Source of the DNA: Thioalkalivibrio sp. ALJ21
Lineage (GTDB): Bacteria; Pseudomonadota; Gammaproteobacteria; Ectothiorhodospirales; Ectothiorhodospiraceae
Length of the DNA: 64,000 nucleotides
Assembly: GCF_000378605.1 (NCBI RefSeq)
Contig: NZ_KB905155.1
Location: 496,001-560,000, forward strand
Direction: 5' to 3'
Of this stretch, positions 23,733 to 32,470 are shown piece by piece. The stretch's first letter is position 1, and each line of letters begins with the position of its first letter. Below the pieces are notes generated by a model. That model saw nothing but the letters and a program-made list of their open reading frames with translations, searched no databases and was not told where the DNA came from. The translations under genes and the position numbers were made by a program.

Positions 23733-25790
23733 ATGTCCATGCCATTTTTCGGCCTCGTGTTTGCGCTGCTGTGTGGCGTTGCCGCGCTGGCCTATGGTCT
23801 GTTTTCCATCCGCTGGGTGCTCTCGAAGTCGGAGGGGAGCCAGGAGATGCAGCGCATCGCCCGTGCCGTACAGGAAGGCGCATCGGCCTACATGAAGCGG
23901 CAGTACACGACCATTGCGGTGGTCGGGGTGGTTCTGTTCGTCGGGCTTTGGCTCGTCATCGGCGTGGGCTCCGCGATCGGGTTCCTGATCGGCGCGGTGC
24001 TTTCGGGTGCGGCGGGTTTTATTGGCATGCATGTGGCGGTACGAGCCAACGTGCGAACCGCGGCGGCCGCGAAGTCGGGGCTGGAAGCAGCGATGGACGT
24101 GGCCTTCCGTGGGGGCGCGGTGACCGGCCTGCTGGTGGTCGGGCTCGGGCTTCTGGGAGTGGCAGGCTATTTTGCCGTGCTCTGGTGGCTTACACCGGAG
24201 GGTGGCGACGTCGGGCTCTCGCCGCTGGTGGGGCTGGCACTGGGCGGCTCGCTGATCTCGATTTTCGCGCGTGTCGGCGGTGGCATCTTCACCAAGGGTG
24301 CGGATGTCGGAGCGGACCTGGTGGGCAAGGTCGAGGCGGGCATCCCTGAGGATGATCCCCGCAACCCGGCCGTGATCGCCGACAACGTGGGCGACAACGT
24401 CGGGGACTGCGCCGGGATGGCCGCGGATCTGTTCGAGACCTACGCGGTCACCATCATCGCGACGATGATCCTGGGCACCTTGCTGATACCTGAACTGGGG
24501 CTGATGGCCTCGGTGTATCCGCTGGTGCTGGGGGGCGGGGCGATCCTCGCCTCGATCGTGGGCACCTTCGCGGTCAAGGCGCGGCAGGGCTCCGAGATCA
24601 TCAAGGGACTCTACAAGGGCCTGATGGTCTCCGGCGGGCTCGCGGCGGTGGCCTTCCTGCCCATTACGCTGGTGCTGGTGCCGGACAACGCGCTGGCCAC
24701 CAGCATGGGCATCGAGAGTGGCGCGGCGCTGAGACTGTATGGCGCGGCGCTGGTGGGCCTGGTGCTGACCGGGGTGATTATGGTCGCCACCGACTACTAC
24801 ACCTCCACGGCGTTCCGTCCGGTCCGCCATCTGGCCGAGGCCTCGACCACCGGGCACGCGACCAACATCATCGCCGGCCTGGCGCTGTCGATGAAGGCGA
24901 CCACCGCGCCGGTGCTGGCGGTCTGCGCGGCGATCCTGGTGGCCTATGCCTTTGGCGGCCTGTACGGCATCGCCATCGCTGCGACCACGATGCTGTCGAT
25001 GACCGGGATCATCGTGGCAATGGACGCCTACGGGCCGATCACGGACAACGCAGGCGGCATCGCGGAGATGGCCGATCTGCCCTCCGAGGTGCGCGAGACC
25101 ACCGATGCGCTGGACGCGGTGGGCAACACGACCAAGGCGGTCACCAAGGGGTATGCGATCGGCTCGGCCGGGCTCGCGGCCCTGGTGCTGTTCGCCGACT
25201 ACACCCACGAGCTGGTGCGCCACACGGGCGGTGTACACAACTTCGAGCTCAGCAACCCGAATGTCATCGTGGGACTGTTCATCGGGGGGCTGGTCCCGTT
25301 CCTGTTCGCGGCGATGACGATGGAGTCCGTAGGCCGGGCGGCCTCGGGTATCGTGAACGAGGTGCGCCGCCAGTTCCGCGAGATCAGCGGGATCATGGAG
25401 GGCACCACCAAGCCGGATTACACCCGTGCCGTGGACATGCTCACCAGTGCAGCGATCCGCGAGATGATCCTGCCCTCGTTGCTGCCAGTACTGGTGCCAG
25501 TACTGGTCGGCGTGTTCCTCGGTACCGAGGCGCTGGGCGGGCTGCTGATCGGGACGATCGTGACGGGCCTGTTTGTGGCGATCTCGCAGACCGCCGGTGG
25601 CGGGGCGTGGGATAACGCAAAGAAGTACATTGAAGATGGACACCATGGTGGAAAGGGCTCCGAGGCCCACCACGCGGCGGTCACCGGCGACACGGTGGGG
25701 GACCCGTACAAGGACACCTCGGGCCCCGCGATCAATCCGCTGATCAAGGTCATCAACATCATGGCGCTGCTGCTGGTGCCCGTTCTTTAG
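23733..25790 (+). CDS. hppA: K+-independent membrane-bound proton-pumping pyrophosphatase
   Basis: A 685-residue rotary-free proton pump that couples PPi hydrolysis to H+ export across 15-16 membrane helices. The hallmark loops are present: [20 protein letters not shown] for Mg-PPi binding, then [22 protein letters not shown], and the late [13 protein letters not shown]. The potassium-dependence site reads [16 protein letters not shown], with Lys and Thr where K+-dependent enzymes have Ala and Gly or Ala; this marks the K+-independent H+ class. ATG 23733 follows AAGGGGGAG. The enzyme would conserve energy from biosynthetic PPi in an autotroph or under low-energy conditions. The downstream 69-codon gene follows by 28 bases. 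Confidence 0.95.
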   Translation: MSMPFFGLVFALLCGVAALAYGLFSIRWVLSKSEGSQEMQRIARAVQEGASAYMKRQYTTIAVVGVVLFVGLWLVIGVGSAIGFLIGAVLSGAAGFIGMHVAVRANVRTAAAAKSGLEAAMDVAFRGGAVTGLLVVGLGLLGVAGYFAVLWWLTPEGGDVGLSPLVGLALGGSLISIFARVGGGIFTKGADVGADLVGKVEAGIPEDDPRNPAVIADNVGDNVGDCAGMAADLFETYAVTIIATMILGTLLIPELGLMASVYPLVLGGGAILASIVGTFAVKARQGSEIIKGLYKGLMVSGGLAAVAFLPITLVLVPDNALATSMGIESGAALRLYGAALVGLVLTGVIMVATDYYTSTAFRPVRHLAEASTTGHATNIIAGLALSMKATTAPVLAVCAAILVAYAFGGLYGIAIAATTMLSMTGIIVAMDAYGPITDNAGGIAEMADLPSEVRETTDALDAVGNTTKAVTKGYAIGSAGLAALVLFADYTHELVRHTGGVHNFELSNPNVIVGLFIGGLVPFLFAAMTMESVGRAASGIVNEVRRQFREISGIMEGTTKPDYTRAVDMLTSAAIREMILPSLLPVLVPVLVGVFLGTEALGGLLIGTIVTGLFVAISQTAGGGAWDNAKKYIEDGHHGGKGSEAHHAAVTGDTVGDPYKDTSGPAINPLIKVINIMALLLVPVL

Positions 25791-25818
25791 GGCCTGGCGA
25801 AACGCAAGGAGAATCGAG

Positions 25819-26028
25819 ATGCCGACAATCCGACTGCAAATGGCCCCGGATCTGGAGCTGAACATGGAGCTGGACGTCGAGGGGGTCGACTGCGACAGCC
25901 GCGACTGGGACGTGCAGCAGCACAAGGCCGAGATCTACGCCGAGTTCGAACGCCGGCTGAAGGCCGCGTTCCCCGAGGGCTTCAAGATCCATACCTTCGA
26001 GTTCGGCCTGGCCTGCAAGCCGCGCTAG
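25819..26028 (+). CDS. Small conserved-looking hypothetical protein
   Basis: A 69-residue soluble, acidic protein. AAGGAG lies nine bases before the ATG, and the gene follows hppA by 28 bases, so it is probably translated from the same transcript. Two Cys residues are present (DCDSRD and LACKPR). Central residues form a charged helix (HKAEIYAEFERRLKAAF). Family unknown. Confidence 0.6.
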   Translation: MPTIRLQMAPDLELNMELDVEGVDCDSRDWDVQQHKAEIYAEFERRLKAAFPEGFKIHTFEFGLACKPR

Positions 26029-26116
26029 CGGGGCGGGAGAACACGCACGCCAGCGGGTTCTCCCGAACCGAAGGTGGGCTTTGGGGGCACGCGAGTGCCG
26101 TGTTCCTCCTGACACC

Positions 26117-26494
26117 ATGCACAAGAGCCGACTCGGAAACATCGTGATCGACTGCCGGACGCAGGATCTGGCCGCCGAGGCGCGTTTTTGGGCCGGCGCA
26201 CTGGGCTACCCGATGCCCGAGGACTTCGATGCGGCCAGCGGCTTCATCCAGCTCGTAACGCCGCCCGGGGAGGTCCAGGTCATCATCCAGCGTGTGGATC
26301 ACGATCCGCGGGCACACCTGGACATCGACTCCGATTCGATCGAGGCCGAAGTCGCGCGTTTGCAGAGTCTGGGCGCGACCGTTGTGTCCCGGCACGAGGC
26401 TTGGGTGGTGATGCAGGCGCCCAGTGGGCACCGTTTTTGTGTGGGCAGCCCCTATCGGGCCGGCTTCGAGCAGGGAGCCAATGAGTGGGCGTGA
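26117..26494 (+). CDS. VOC (glyoxalase-like) domain protein
   Basis: A 125-residue single-domain vicinal-oxygen-chelate protein: IVIDCRTQDLAAEARFWAGALGY is the first beta-alpha module, and HLDIDSDSIEAEVARLQSLGA the second. The C-terminus WVVMQAPSGHRFCV completes the fold with a His-x-Phe that supplies one metal ligand. The pattern fits glyoxalase/bleomycin-resistance-like proteins of unknown substrate. The upstream ATG 26081 would add twelve unlikely residues. It starts a run of three small same-strand genes. Confidence 0.82.
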   Translation: MHKSRLGNIVIDCRTQDLAAEARFWAGALGYPMPEDFDAASGFIQLVTPPGEVQVIIQRVDHDPRAHLDIDSDSIEAEVARLQSLGATVVSRHEAWVVMQAPSGHRFCVGSPYRAGFEQGANEWA

Positions 26495-26533
26495 TGTCCC
26501 AGTAGTACAGCCCGCACGCACGGGAGAGACATC

Positions 26534-27013
26534 ATGGCAACCGTTCAGCAAAAGCTTGTCCCGCACCTGTGGTTCGACCACCAGGCCAGGGAGGCGGCCG
26601 AGTTCTACGCCTCGGTCTTCGAAAACTCGTGGGTCGAGAACACGGTCACCCTGGAAGACACCCCGTCCGGCTCGGTGGAGATCGTCACCTTCTTCGTGCT
26701 GGGGCAGGAGTTCCAGGCCATCAGTGCGGGTCCACTGGTATCGTTCAACGAGTCGATCTCGTTCATGGTCAAGTGCGATACCCAGCAGGAGATCGACTAC
26801 TACTGGGACAAGCTGACGGCCGATGACGGGCAGGAGGTGGAATGCGGCTGGTTGAGGGACAAGTTCGGCCTGTCCTGGCAGATCGTCCCCGCAGTGATGG
26901 ACGAGATGATGCAGTCTGATGATCCGGCAGCGCTGGCGCGGATCACGCAGGCGTTCCTGAAGATGAAGAAGTTCGACATCGCGGCCCTGGTTCGAGCCTT
27001 TGAGGGCCGTTGA
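26534..27013 (+). CDS. PhnB-like VOC protein (3-demethylubiquinone methyltransferase-type annotation)
   Basis: A 159-residue VOC-fold protein of the PhnB/YjdN group. It opens with KLVPHLWFDHQAREAAEFY, the family's first strand and helix, followed by EIVTFFVLGQEFQAISAGP with the ligand-cavity Gly-Gln-Glu-Phe, and ends in the typical CGWLRDKFGLSWQIVPAVMDEM segment. The family is often mislabelled 3-demethylubiquinone-9 methyltransferase, so no activity should be read into that name. GGGAGAG precedes the ATG. It sits 39 bases after the VOC gene and is followed immediately by the SRPBCC gene. Confidence 0.85.
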   Translation: MATVQQKLVPHLWFDHQAREAAEFYASVFENSWVENTVTLEDTPSGSVEIVTFFVLGQEFQAISAGPLVSFNESISFMVKCDTQQEIDYYWDKLTADDGQEVECGWLRDKFGLSWQIVPAVMDEMMQSDDPAALARITQAFLKMKKFDIAALVRAFEGR

Positions 27014-27014
27014 A

Positions 27015-27467
27015 ATGGACGCCCGCGGGCCCAGCATGGCCGAGGTGCTGCACCTGACCGTATCCATCGCGCGCACTCCCGCGGATGTCTATGCCTTTGC
27101 CTCCGATCCGAGAAACCTCCCGTTATGGGCCGAAGGGCTCGCACGCTCGGAGGTTCGGCAGGAGGGGGATGCGTGGGTGGTGGAAGGGCCCGTTGGGAGG
27201 GTGACGGTGCGGTTTGCGGCGCCCAACGATCTCGGTGTGATGGACCACGATGTCGAGCTCCCCTCGGGCGTGATCGTTCACAACCCCATGCGCGTCCTGC
27301 CGAACGGCGAGGGCAGCGAGCTGGTGTTCAGCCTTTTCCGGCAGCCGGGGATGTCCGACGAACAGTTTGTTGCGGACCGGTCCGCGGTTGAGAAGGACCT
27401 GGACCAACTGAAAAGTCTCCTGGAAGAAAACCCGGCCCTTCCTATTCGGGATGCAGCCAGCAGGTAA
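27015..27467 (+). CDS. SRPBCC (START-like) domain protein
   Basis: A 150-residue polyketide-cyclase/dehydrase-like protein. The pattern LTVSIARTPADVYAFASDPRNLPLWAEG is the first strand, helices and W of the SRPBCC fold, whose hydrophobic cavity binds lipids or aromatics. ATG 27015 follows the upstream stop within two bases, consistent with coupling to the PhnB-like gene; ATG 27000 overlapping the upstream gene is an alternative. The last 26 bases overlap the convergent hydrolase gene. Ligand unknown. Confidence 0.8.
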   Translation: MDARGPSMAEVLHLTVSIARTPADVYAFASDPRNLPLWAEGLARSEVRQEGDAWVVEGPVGRVTVRFAAPNDLGVMDHDVELPSGVIVHNPMRVLPNGEGSELVFSLFRQPGMSDEQFVADRSAVEKDLDQLKSLLEENPALPIRDAASR

Positions 27468-28089
27468 ACCAGTCCGTTGCCAGCTCCGCCGCCTGCTCCA
27501 GGGTGCCCGGTTCCTCGAACAGGTGAGTGGCGCCCGGGATGATCGCGAGCTTGCAGGTGGCCAGCATACGGGCCTGCGCCTGACGGTTGAGCTCGATCAC
27601 CATGGTGTCGTCGCCCCCGACAATCAGCAGGGTGGGCGACGCCACCCGGGGCAGGGCCTCGCCCGCCAGATCGGGGCGGCCGCCGCGGGAGACGACGGCG
27701 AGGATGGTATCCGGGGCCGCCGCGGCCGCCTGTAGTGCCGCCGCCGCCCCGGTGCTGGCGCCAAACAGGCCCATCGGTAGCCCTGCGAGCCGGGGTTGCG
27801 AAGCGGCCCATTCGCAGGCCTGTACGAGCCGACGGGCCAGCAGCGGGATGTCGAACCGGTTCTCGTAGGTGCGATCCTCGGTCTCGGTCAGGAGGTCGAA
27901 CATCAGCGTGGCGAGATTGGCCGCCTGCAGCACGTGGGCCACATGGTGGTTGCGCGGGCTGAGGCGGCTGCTGCCGCTTCCGTGGGCGAACACGACCAGC
28001 CCGGCCGGGGTCTCCGGCAGGCCGAGGATCCCCTGATGGGGATGTCCGTCCAGGGCGAGGGTCACATCGTGTTGCTCAGCGCGAGACAT
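27442..28089 (-). CDS. Dienelactone hydrolase-like alpha/beta hydrolase
   Basis: A 215-residue serine hydrolase. Oxyanion strand VVFAHGSGSSRLSPRNHHVA, nucleophile elbow FGASTGAAAAL, acid Asp in IVGGDDTMVIE and base His in IPGATHLFEEPG are all in place. The group with a GSGSSRxSPRN motif is commonly found beside or fused to a phosphoribosyltransferase, and here its ATG overlaps the end of one by 14 bases. The shared function of the pair is not known; a role in nucleotide or glycoside-related ester metabolism has only been guessed. Confidence 0.88.
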   Translation of the reverse strand: MSRAEQHDVTLALDGHPHQGILGLPETPAGLVVFAHGSGSSRLSPRNHHVAHVLQAANLATLMFDLLTETEDRTYENRFDIPLLARRLVQACEWAASQPRLAGLPMGLFGASTGAAAALQAAAAAPDTILAVVSRGGRPDLAGEALPRVASPTLLIVGGDDTMVIELNRQAQARMLATCKLAIIPGATHLFEEPGTLEQAAELATDWFTCWLHPE

Positions 28090-28729
28090 CGGGTTTGCGG
28101 GAGCGGTGGGCGGTGGCCAGGAGGTCGATCACCTCGTCGTCCGAGGTCTGCTCGAAGGATTCGTAGTAGGACCCGACCGAGCCCCGGTAGTACACCGGGC
28201 GGTCCAGGGTCACCACGTGGTCGACCTCGGTCTCGAGCAGCTCCGCCGTATCGGCCGGGGCCACCGGGATCGCGACGATGATCTGCCTGGGGTGGCGTTG
28301 CCGGGCGTCGCGGATGGCTGCGCGCATGGTCAGGCCGGTGGCAATGCCATCATCGACGATGATCGCCAGTCTGCCGGCGACGTCCGGGGCGGGCGTGGTG
28401 CAGTACAGTTCGCGTCGTCGGCGGGCCTCGGCGCGTTCGCGGGCCTCGGCCCGCTCCAGCCATTCCGGGTCGATGCGATCCTCCTCGCGGGGGTTGCAGA
28501 CGCGCTCGCCCTGTTCCGGGACCGCGCAAATCGCGTATTCGGGGTGGAACGGGTGGCCGATCTTGCGCGGGATCAGCAGATCCAGCGGCATATCCAGGTG
28601 ACGCGCGACCTCTGCCCCGAGCGGGACGCCGCCGCGCGGCAGGGCATACACCACGCCGGGCTGACCGCGGAAGCGGTCCAGCGCTTGCGCGAGCCGCCGG
28701 CCGGCGTCGGTACGGTCCCGAAAACGCAT
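28076..28729 (-). CDS. Phosphoribosyltransferase
   Basis: A 217-residue type I PRTase. The PRPP-binding loop is LAIIVDDGIATGLTM, with two adjacent Asp and the T-G-x-T turn. The N-terminus GVVYALPRGGVPLGAEVA gives the PP-loop (PRGG). A hood follows with IPRKIGHPFHPEYAICAV, typical of the ComF/YqxC-like group paired with dienelactone hydrolases. A long Arg/Glu helix (about 105-130) lies between. Base substrate unknown. ATG 28729 is preferred over 28744. Translation is coupled to the hydrolase through a 14-base overlap. Confidence 0.88.
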   Translation of the reverse strand: MRFRDRTDAGRRLAQALDRFRGQPGVVYALPRGGVPLGAEVARHLDMPLDLLIPRKIGHPFHPEYAICAVPEQGERVCNPREEDRIDPEWLERAEARERAEARRRRELYCTTPAPDVAGRLAIIVDDGIATGLTMRAAIRDARQRHPRQIIVAIPVAPADTAELLETEVDHVVTLDRPVYYRGSVGSYYESFEQTSDDEVIDLLATAHRSRKPDVSR

Positions 28730-28856
28730 GGGCCCTCCGAACAATAAGCAGTTGAACTGACCTCGAGTGTAGGACCGGAAGCGCAGGAAAACGGGGAGGT
28801 CTGAGCAAAATAGGAGGCCTCGTCCGGAGCCCCTTAAGCCCCTTGCGGTGGCGGGC

Positions 28857-29480
28857 CTAGCCGATTTCGAGATTGTGGTAGCGAATCACGCGATCGAGTT
28901 CGGCGGGGTGCAGCTCCAGGCTGTAATCCAGGCGCAGGCGTTCGATCAGCTCTACACGGTGGCTGGGTGGCGGGTCCATCTGCTGGATGAACTGGCCGAC
29001 GTCCTCGACGACCGCCCAGGGATAGAGCAGCCAGCGCCACTCGCGGACGGTGTGGCTGCGAAAGTCCGCCGGACAGGTGGTCGTGGTCTTCTCGTGCAGC
29101 ACGGCGGTACGCACGGCCTCGGGCTTGAAGGTCTCCAGGTAGGGGCGTGCCGCGGTCAGGGTATCGCCGCTGTCGTTGACGTCGTCCACCAGCAGGACGC
29201 GTTCACCGCGGACCTCACCACTCAGCGGCACCGTCACCACGGCCGCGGCCTGCTTCTTGCGGGCGCCGGAGGTGTAGTGCTCCACCTTGAGGCTCAGCAG
29301 TTTGTGCACCTGCAGGAAGTCGCACAGGAATCGCGCCGGCATGAAGCCGCCACGGGCAATGGCGATGATCGTGTCCGGCCGGAAGCCGCTGTCCAGGATC
29401 TGGCGGGCGAGGGTGTCCGCGGCGTCGACCACCGCGTCCACACTGATCAGTTGTACCGGCATCTTGCGGGCTTCAGACAT
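28857..29480 (-). CDS. Phosphoribosyltransferase (xanthine/hypoxanthine-type)
   Basis: A 207-residue PRTase of the hypoxanthine/xanthine-guanine type found in archaea and some proteobacteria. TIIAIARGGFMPARFLCDFL carries the PP-loop RGG; the PRPP signature is RVLLVDDVNDSGDTLTAA (VDDVxDSGxT), and the Mg-binding Asp pair is within it. A conserved C-terminal WLLYPW segment, unusual for Hpt, matches the GPRT-like group. It salvages a purine base with PRPP, the base specificity being uncertain. GGAGAG is eight bases before the ATG at 29480. It is the second PRTase in 1.4 kb. Confidence 0.88.
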   Translation of the reverse strand: MSEARKMPVQLISVDAVVDAADTLARQILDSGFRPDTIIAIARGGFMPARFLCDFLQVHKLLSLKVEHYTSGARKKQAAAVVTVPLSGEVRGERVLLVDDVNDSGDTLTAARPYLETFKPEAVRTAVLHEKTTTTCPADFRSHTVREWRWLLYPWAVVEDVGQFIQQMDPPPSHRVELIERLRLDYSLELHPAELDRVIRYHNLEIG

Positions 29481-29515
29481 CGCGGGTGCTCTCCAATCCG
29501 GCTTCCGCAAGGATG

Positions 29516-29659
29516 TTATCGGCCGGCCAGAAAGAGCAAGCGTGCGATGAAGGCGATGGTCAGGATGATCCATCCGATGGGATAGGGCAGTACGCCGGTA
29601 AAGAATGCGGCCAAGCTGGCGACCAGCAGGAGGCCAAGGATGAGTAACGGGGTGTCCAT
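29516..29659 (-). CDS. Small two-helix membrane protein
   Basis: A 47-residue frame consisting of two hydrophobic helices (MDTPLLILGLLLVASLAAFF and WIILTIAFIARLLFLAGR) separated by a PYP turn. The composition is too coherent for chance. No clear ribosome site precedes the ATG at 29659. It lies just upstream of the PRTase gene on the same strand, 35 bases away, and may be cotranscribed. Function unknown. Confidence 0.5.
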   Translation of the reverse strand: MDTPLLILGLLLVASLAAFFTGVLPYPIGWIILTIAFIARLLFLAGR

Positions 29660-29761
29660 ACCGGTAGGATTGGGGGATGCGGCGATGGTTCGCAGACGAG
29701 GCCTTCGAGGACAAGAGATCGGAACGACTGGCCCTGGCGCCGGACGATTGAGAGAGGCTTG

Positions 29762-30310
29762 ATGACTCAGACTAGTAACCATCCCCTCCACTCCCTGGAG
29801 ATCGGCACGTTGCGCCTGCCCGGGGGGGGAACGATCGGGATGACACTTTGCCCCGGCAAGTGTGAGCCGGGTACGCCCGGTGGTCAGCGGGACCTCGAGG
29901 CGGATCTGGCAGCGATCCGGGACTGGGGAGCGACGGCCGTAGTCACGCTGAACCAGAGGCATGAACTGGACGTGCTGGGGGTGCCCGAGCTTGGCGAGGC
30001 CGTGGGTGCGGCGGGGATGGCGTGGCTGCACCTGCCGATTGGTGACATGGCGGCCCCGGATCGCCCATGGGAGTTGCGATGGGGCGAGGTCGGCCCCGAG
30101 GTGCATCGGCGGTTGGATGCGGGTGAGGGGGTGATTTTTCACTGCGGTGGCGGGTTTGGCCGCGCGGGGACGATTGCGGCCCTGACGCTGATCGAACGGG
30201 GCCTCGCGCCGGAGGAGGCCATCGCAACCGTGCGCGATGCGCGCCCTGGTGCGATCGAGAGCCCGGACCAGCAGCGCTATTTGTTGAGCCTGTCCGATAC
30301 CGGGGTCTAA
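29762..30310 (+). CDS. Dual-specificity-like protein phosphatase
   Basis: A 182-residue cysteine phosphatase of the CDKN3/DSP type. The P-loop is HCGGGFGRAGT, a perfect C-x5-R followed by Ala-Gly-Thr. The Asp general acid is probably in LPIGDMAAPD, about 60 residues earlier, in keeping with the family. The C-terminus DARPGAIESPDQQRYLLSL is the typical DSP tail with P-x-Q-x-x-(Y/F)-L. It would dephosphorylate proteins or small molecules in the cytosol. GAGAGAGG precedes the ATG. The last four bases overlap the convergent SRPBCC gene. Confidence 0.88.
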   Translation: MTQTSNHPLHSLEIGTLRLPGGGTIGMTLCPGKCEPGTPGGQRDLEADLAAIRDWGATAVVTLNQRHELDVLGVPELGEAVGAAGMAWLHLPIGDMAAPDRPWELRWGEVGPEVHRRLDAGEGVIFHCGGGFGRAGTIAALTLIERGLAPEEAIATVRDARPGAIESPDQQRYLLSLSDTGV

Positions 30311-30768
30311 TGATCCGGGCGTGGACCCTGCCGGTCTGCGCTTTTTCGCGGCGGGTTCTGCAGTTCCGCCTCCACGTTGTCGATGATCTCCCGGCTCAGG
30401 GTCTGGATCAGCGGTTTGGCCGCCTGGCGGACCGTCTCTTCGAGCAGCGGATTGTCCAGCTCGTACTCCAGACGCAGGTGGATCGTCGTCCCGTCTCTCG
30501 CGGGTGTCAGGTGATAGGTGCCGCGATTCTGCACGCCGGTCAGCGATTGCCAGGAAAAGCGCTCCGGTGGTTCCGATTCTGTGATCTCGACATCGAAATT
30601 CAGAGGGATGCCGGCGATGCGGACGACCCATCGGTAGCGGCCCTCCCCGACGCGCGCTATCGTTTCGATGGCCTCGCTGTAATGGACGAACTCCTCGACT
30701 CGCGTAATCAGGGCGAATACATCGGGTCGGTCCGCGCGGATGTGGGCCTGGTGTTCGATCGTGGGCAT
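30307..30768 (-). CDS. SRPBCC / polyketide cyclase-like protein
   Basis: A 153-residue member of the SRPBCC superfamily, the ribosome-association toxin RatA/Coq10-like side: IRADRPDVFALITRVEEFVHY, then FDVEITESEPPERFSWQSL, and a long C-terminal helix (KPLIQTLSREIIDNVEAEL). Such proteins bind hydrophobic ligands; Coq10-like ones bind ubiquinone. It is divergent from the flavodoxin/UbiA fusion gene, only about 114 bases away, so a link with quinone metabolism is worth testing but unproven. The ATG at 30768 lacks a strong ribosome site. Confidence 0.8.
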   Translation of the reverse strand: MPTIEHQAHIRADRPDVFALITRVEEFVHYSEAIETIARVGEGRYRWVVRIAGIPLNFDVEITESEPPERFSWQSLTGVQNRGTYHLTPARDGTTIHLRLEYELDNPLLEETVRQAAKPLIQTLSREIIDNVEAELQNPPRKSADRQGPRPDH

Positions 30769-30882
30769 GGTCAGAGACGGGGTTCGGAGGACTTCGAGTA
30801 TGCAGGGAGGCAACCCGGTATGCACCACGTGCCCCGTCCCGAGTGGTAGCGGTTGCGAGGCGCTTTCCGGGAGCCGCCGCGC

Positions 30883-32406
30883 ATGAAGGTGCTCGTGATC
30901 CTGGGCCACCCGCGTACCGACAGCCTGTGCGGCGCGCTGGCCGAGGCCTACCGTGACGGGGCCCGATCCTCCGGGGCGGAAGTCCGCTCCCTGGAGCTGG
31001 CAAATCTCGACTTCGATCCGCATGTTCACACGCCGTCGCCGAATCAGCAGGCGCTGGAAGACGACCTGGACGCGGCACGGGAACTGGTCGCCTGGGCCGA
31101 TCACCTCGTATTCGTTTTTCCCACCTGGTGGGGCACCATGCCGGCGCTGCTCAAGGGTTTTCTCGATCGCGTGATGACGCCCGAGTTCGCCTTTCGCAGT
31201 TGCGAGGGCGGCACCGGATACGAGGGTCTGCTGCAGGGGCGCTCCGCACAGCTGATCACCACGATGGATACCCCGGTGCTGATCCATCGTCTGCTGTATC
31301 GCCAGCCCGGGATCAACGCGATGGCGCGGGCCACCCTGGGTTTTTGCGGCATCCGCCCGGTGCGCTCGCTGATGCTGGGCTCGGTGCGCGAGGCCGACGA
31401 CCGCCAACGCGAGGCGTGGCTCGAGCGTGCACGACAGGAAGGGCTGCGCCTGCAGCACGGGCGCGAGAGCCTGCGCGAACGGGCCGGTTTTAAGCTGGGG
31501 GGCTGGCTGCAGGCCCTGCGCTTGCAGTTCTACCCGATGACCTTTGTGGCCTACACCGCAGGAGCCCTGGCAGCGGCCCCGGACGGTGGTGTGCTGCGCA
31601 ATCCGGTTTTCTGGCTGGGCTATCTGTGCCTGTTCCTGCTCGAGGTGGCGACGGTCCTGGTCAATGAACGCGTGGATTTCGGCTCCGATCGCCAGAACCG
31701 TTTCTACAGTCCGTTTACCGGCGGGTCGCGGGTGCTGGTGGAGGGGCGGCTGTCCCTGCGCGAGCTCAACGCCGGCACGGCGGTGGCGCTTGGGGGCTTC
31801 GCGGCGGCATTTGTCTTGCTGCTCGGGGTCGCGCCCGGCGATGCCGGTCCCATGCTGTGGGTGACGGGCGTGCTGGCGGTGCTCGCGATCGGGTATACGG
31901 CGCGGCCCCTGAAGCTCAGCTATCGCGGGCTCGGGGAGCTGGATGTCGCGCTGACTCACAGCCTGGGCGTATTGCTGTGCGGTTATGTGTTCCTCGCGGG
32001 GGACTGGACGGACCCCTTGCCCTGGTGGCTGAGTCTGCCGCTGTTCCTGGCAATCGTCCCGTCGATTACGCTTTCCGGTATACCCGATCGTGAGGCGGAC
32101 GCAGCCGTGGCCAAACGTACCCTGGCGGTGCGGCTGGGGAATGGTGGTGCCCTCGTTGTAGCGCTGGTGTTCACCGTTCTGGCGGCGGTTGCCGGAGCGG
32201 CATTCCACCTGGCTGGTTGGGCTCAGGGGGCCTATGCAGGGATTGCCTATTTCGTCGTGCCGCATGCGGCGTGGCTGACGTGGCTCCTGTGGCGCGAGCG
32301 GCAGCGCGGGGCACCCGGCGGACGTATCGACGGGCTGATGGCGGTATCGCTAGCCTATGTGTTGTGGTTTGGCCTGGTGCCGCTGGTGAATCTCGCCGCG
32401 GCTTGA
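30883..32406 (+). CDS. Flavodoxin-fold quinone reductase fused to UbiA prenyltransferase
   Basis: A 507-residue fusion. Residues 1-190 form a flavodoxin-2 fold NAD(P)H:quinone reductase: MKVLVILGHPRTDSLCGALA binds FMN/FAD phosphate, and FVFPTWWGTMPALLKGFLDRV is the signature loop. Residues 205-505 are an eight-to-nine helix UbiA prenyltransferase: the first Asp-rich motif is degenerate (NERVDFGSDRQNR), the second reads DREADAAVAKRTLAVRLG, close to the D-x-x-x-D-x-x-x-GKRT family form but with Ala for Gly. A reductase that also attaches a prenyl tail would act on a membrane quinone or naphthol. ATG 30883 has GGGAG upstream. Substrates unknown. Confidence 0.85.
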   Translation: MKVLVILGHPRTDSLCGALAEAYRDGARSSGAEVRSLELANLDFDPHVHTPSPNQQALEDDLDAARELVAWADHLVFVFPTWWGTMPALLKGFLDRVMTPEFAFRSCEGGTGYEGLLQGRSAQLITTMDTPVLIHRLLYRQPGINAMARATLGFCGIRPVRSLMLGSVREADDRQREAWLERARQEGLRLQHGRESLRERAGFKLGGWLQALRLQFYPMTFVAYTAGALAAAPDGGVLRNPVFWLGYLCLFLLEVATVLVNERVDFGSDRQNRFYSPFTGGSRVLVEGRLSLRELNAGTAVALGGFAAAFVLLLGVAPGDAGPMLWVTGVLAVLAIGYTARPLKLSYRGLGELDVALTHSLGVLLCGYVFLAGDWTDPLPWWLSLPLFLAIVPSITLSGIPDREADAAVAKRTLAVRLGNGGALVVALVFTVLAAVAGAAFHLAGWAQGAYAGIAYFVVPHAAWLTWLLWRERQRGAPGGRIDGLMAVSLAYVLWFGLVPLVNLAAA

Positions 32407-32417
32407 GTGACTGGATG

Positions 32418-32444
32418 CCGGCCTCCGGCTGATTCAGAGGCCGG
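32418..32444. other. Hairpin without U-tract
   Basis: CCGGCCTC (32418-32425) and GAGGCCGG (32437-32444) pair across an 11-base loop between the fusion gene and the solute-binding gene on the same strand. It may attenuate read-through. Confidence 0.45.
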
Positions 32445-32470
32445 GCGGTGCGGTACGGAGGATGTGAGCG

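Noticed and set aside
25480-25510. Tandem direct repeat inside hppA
   Set aside because: It encodes the Leu-Pro-Val-Leu-Val-Pro-Val-Leu part of a membrane helix and needs no separate explanation.
23466-25925. 819-codon frame on the minus strand opposite hppA
   Set aside because: The peptide is rich in His, Arg, Gln and Asp without domain features, and the plus strand encodes a perfect H+-pyrophosphatase. It is an artefact of high GC.
30307-32265. 652-codon minus-strand frame over the flavodoxin/UbiA fusion
   Set aside because: Only the last 153 codons, beginning with the ATG at 30768, look like protein (SRPBCC fold). The rest is a shadow.
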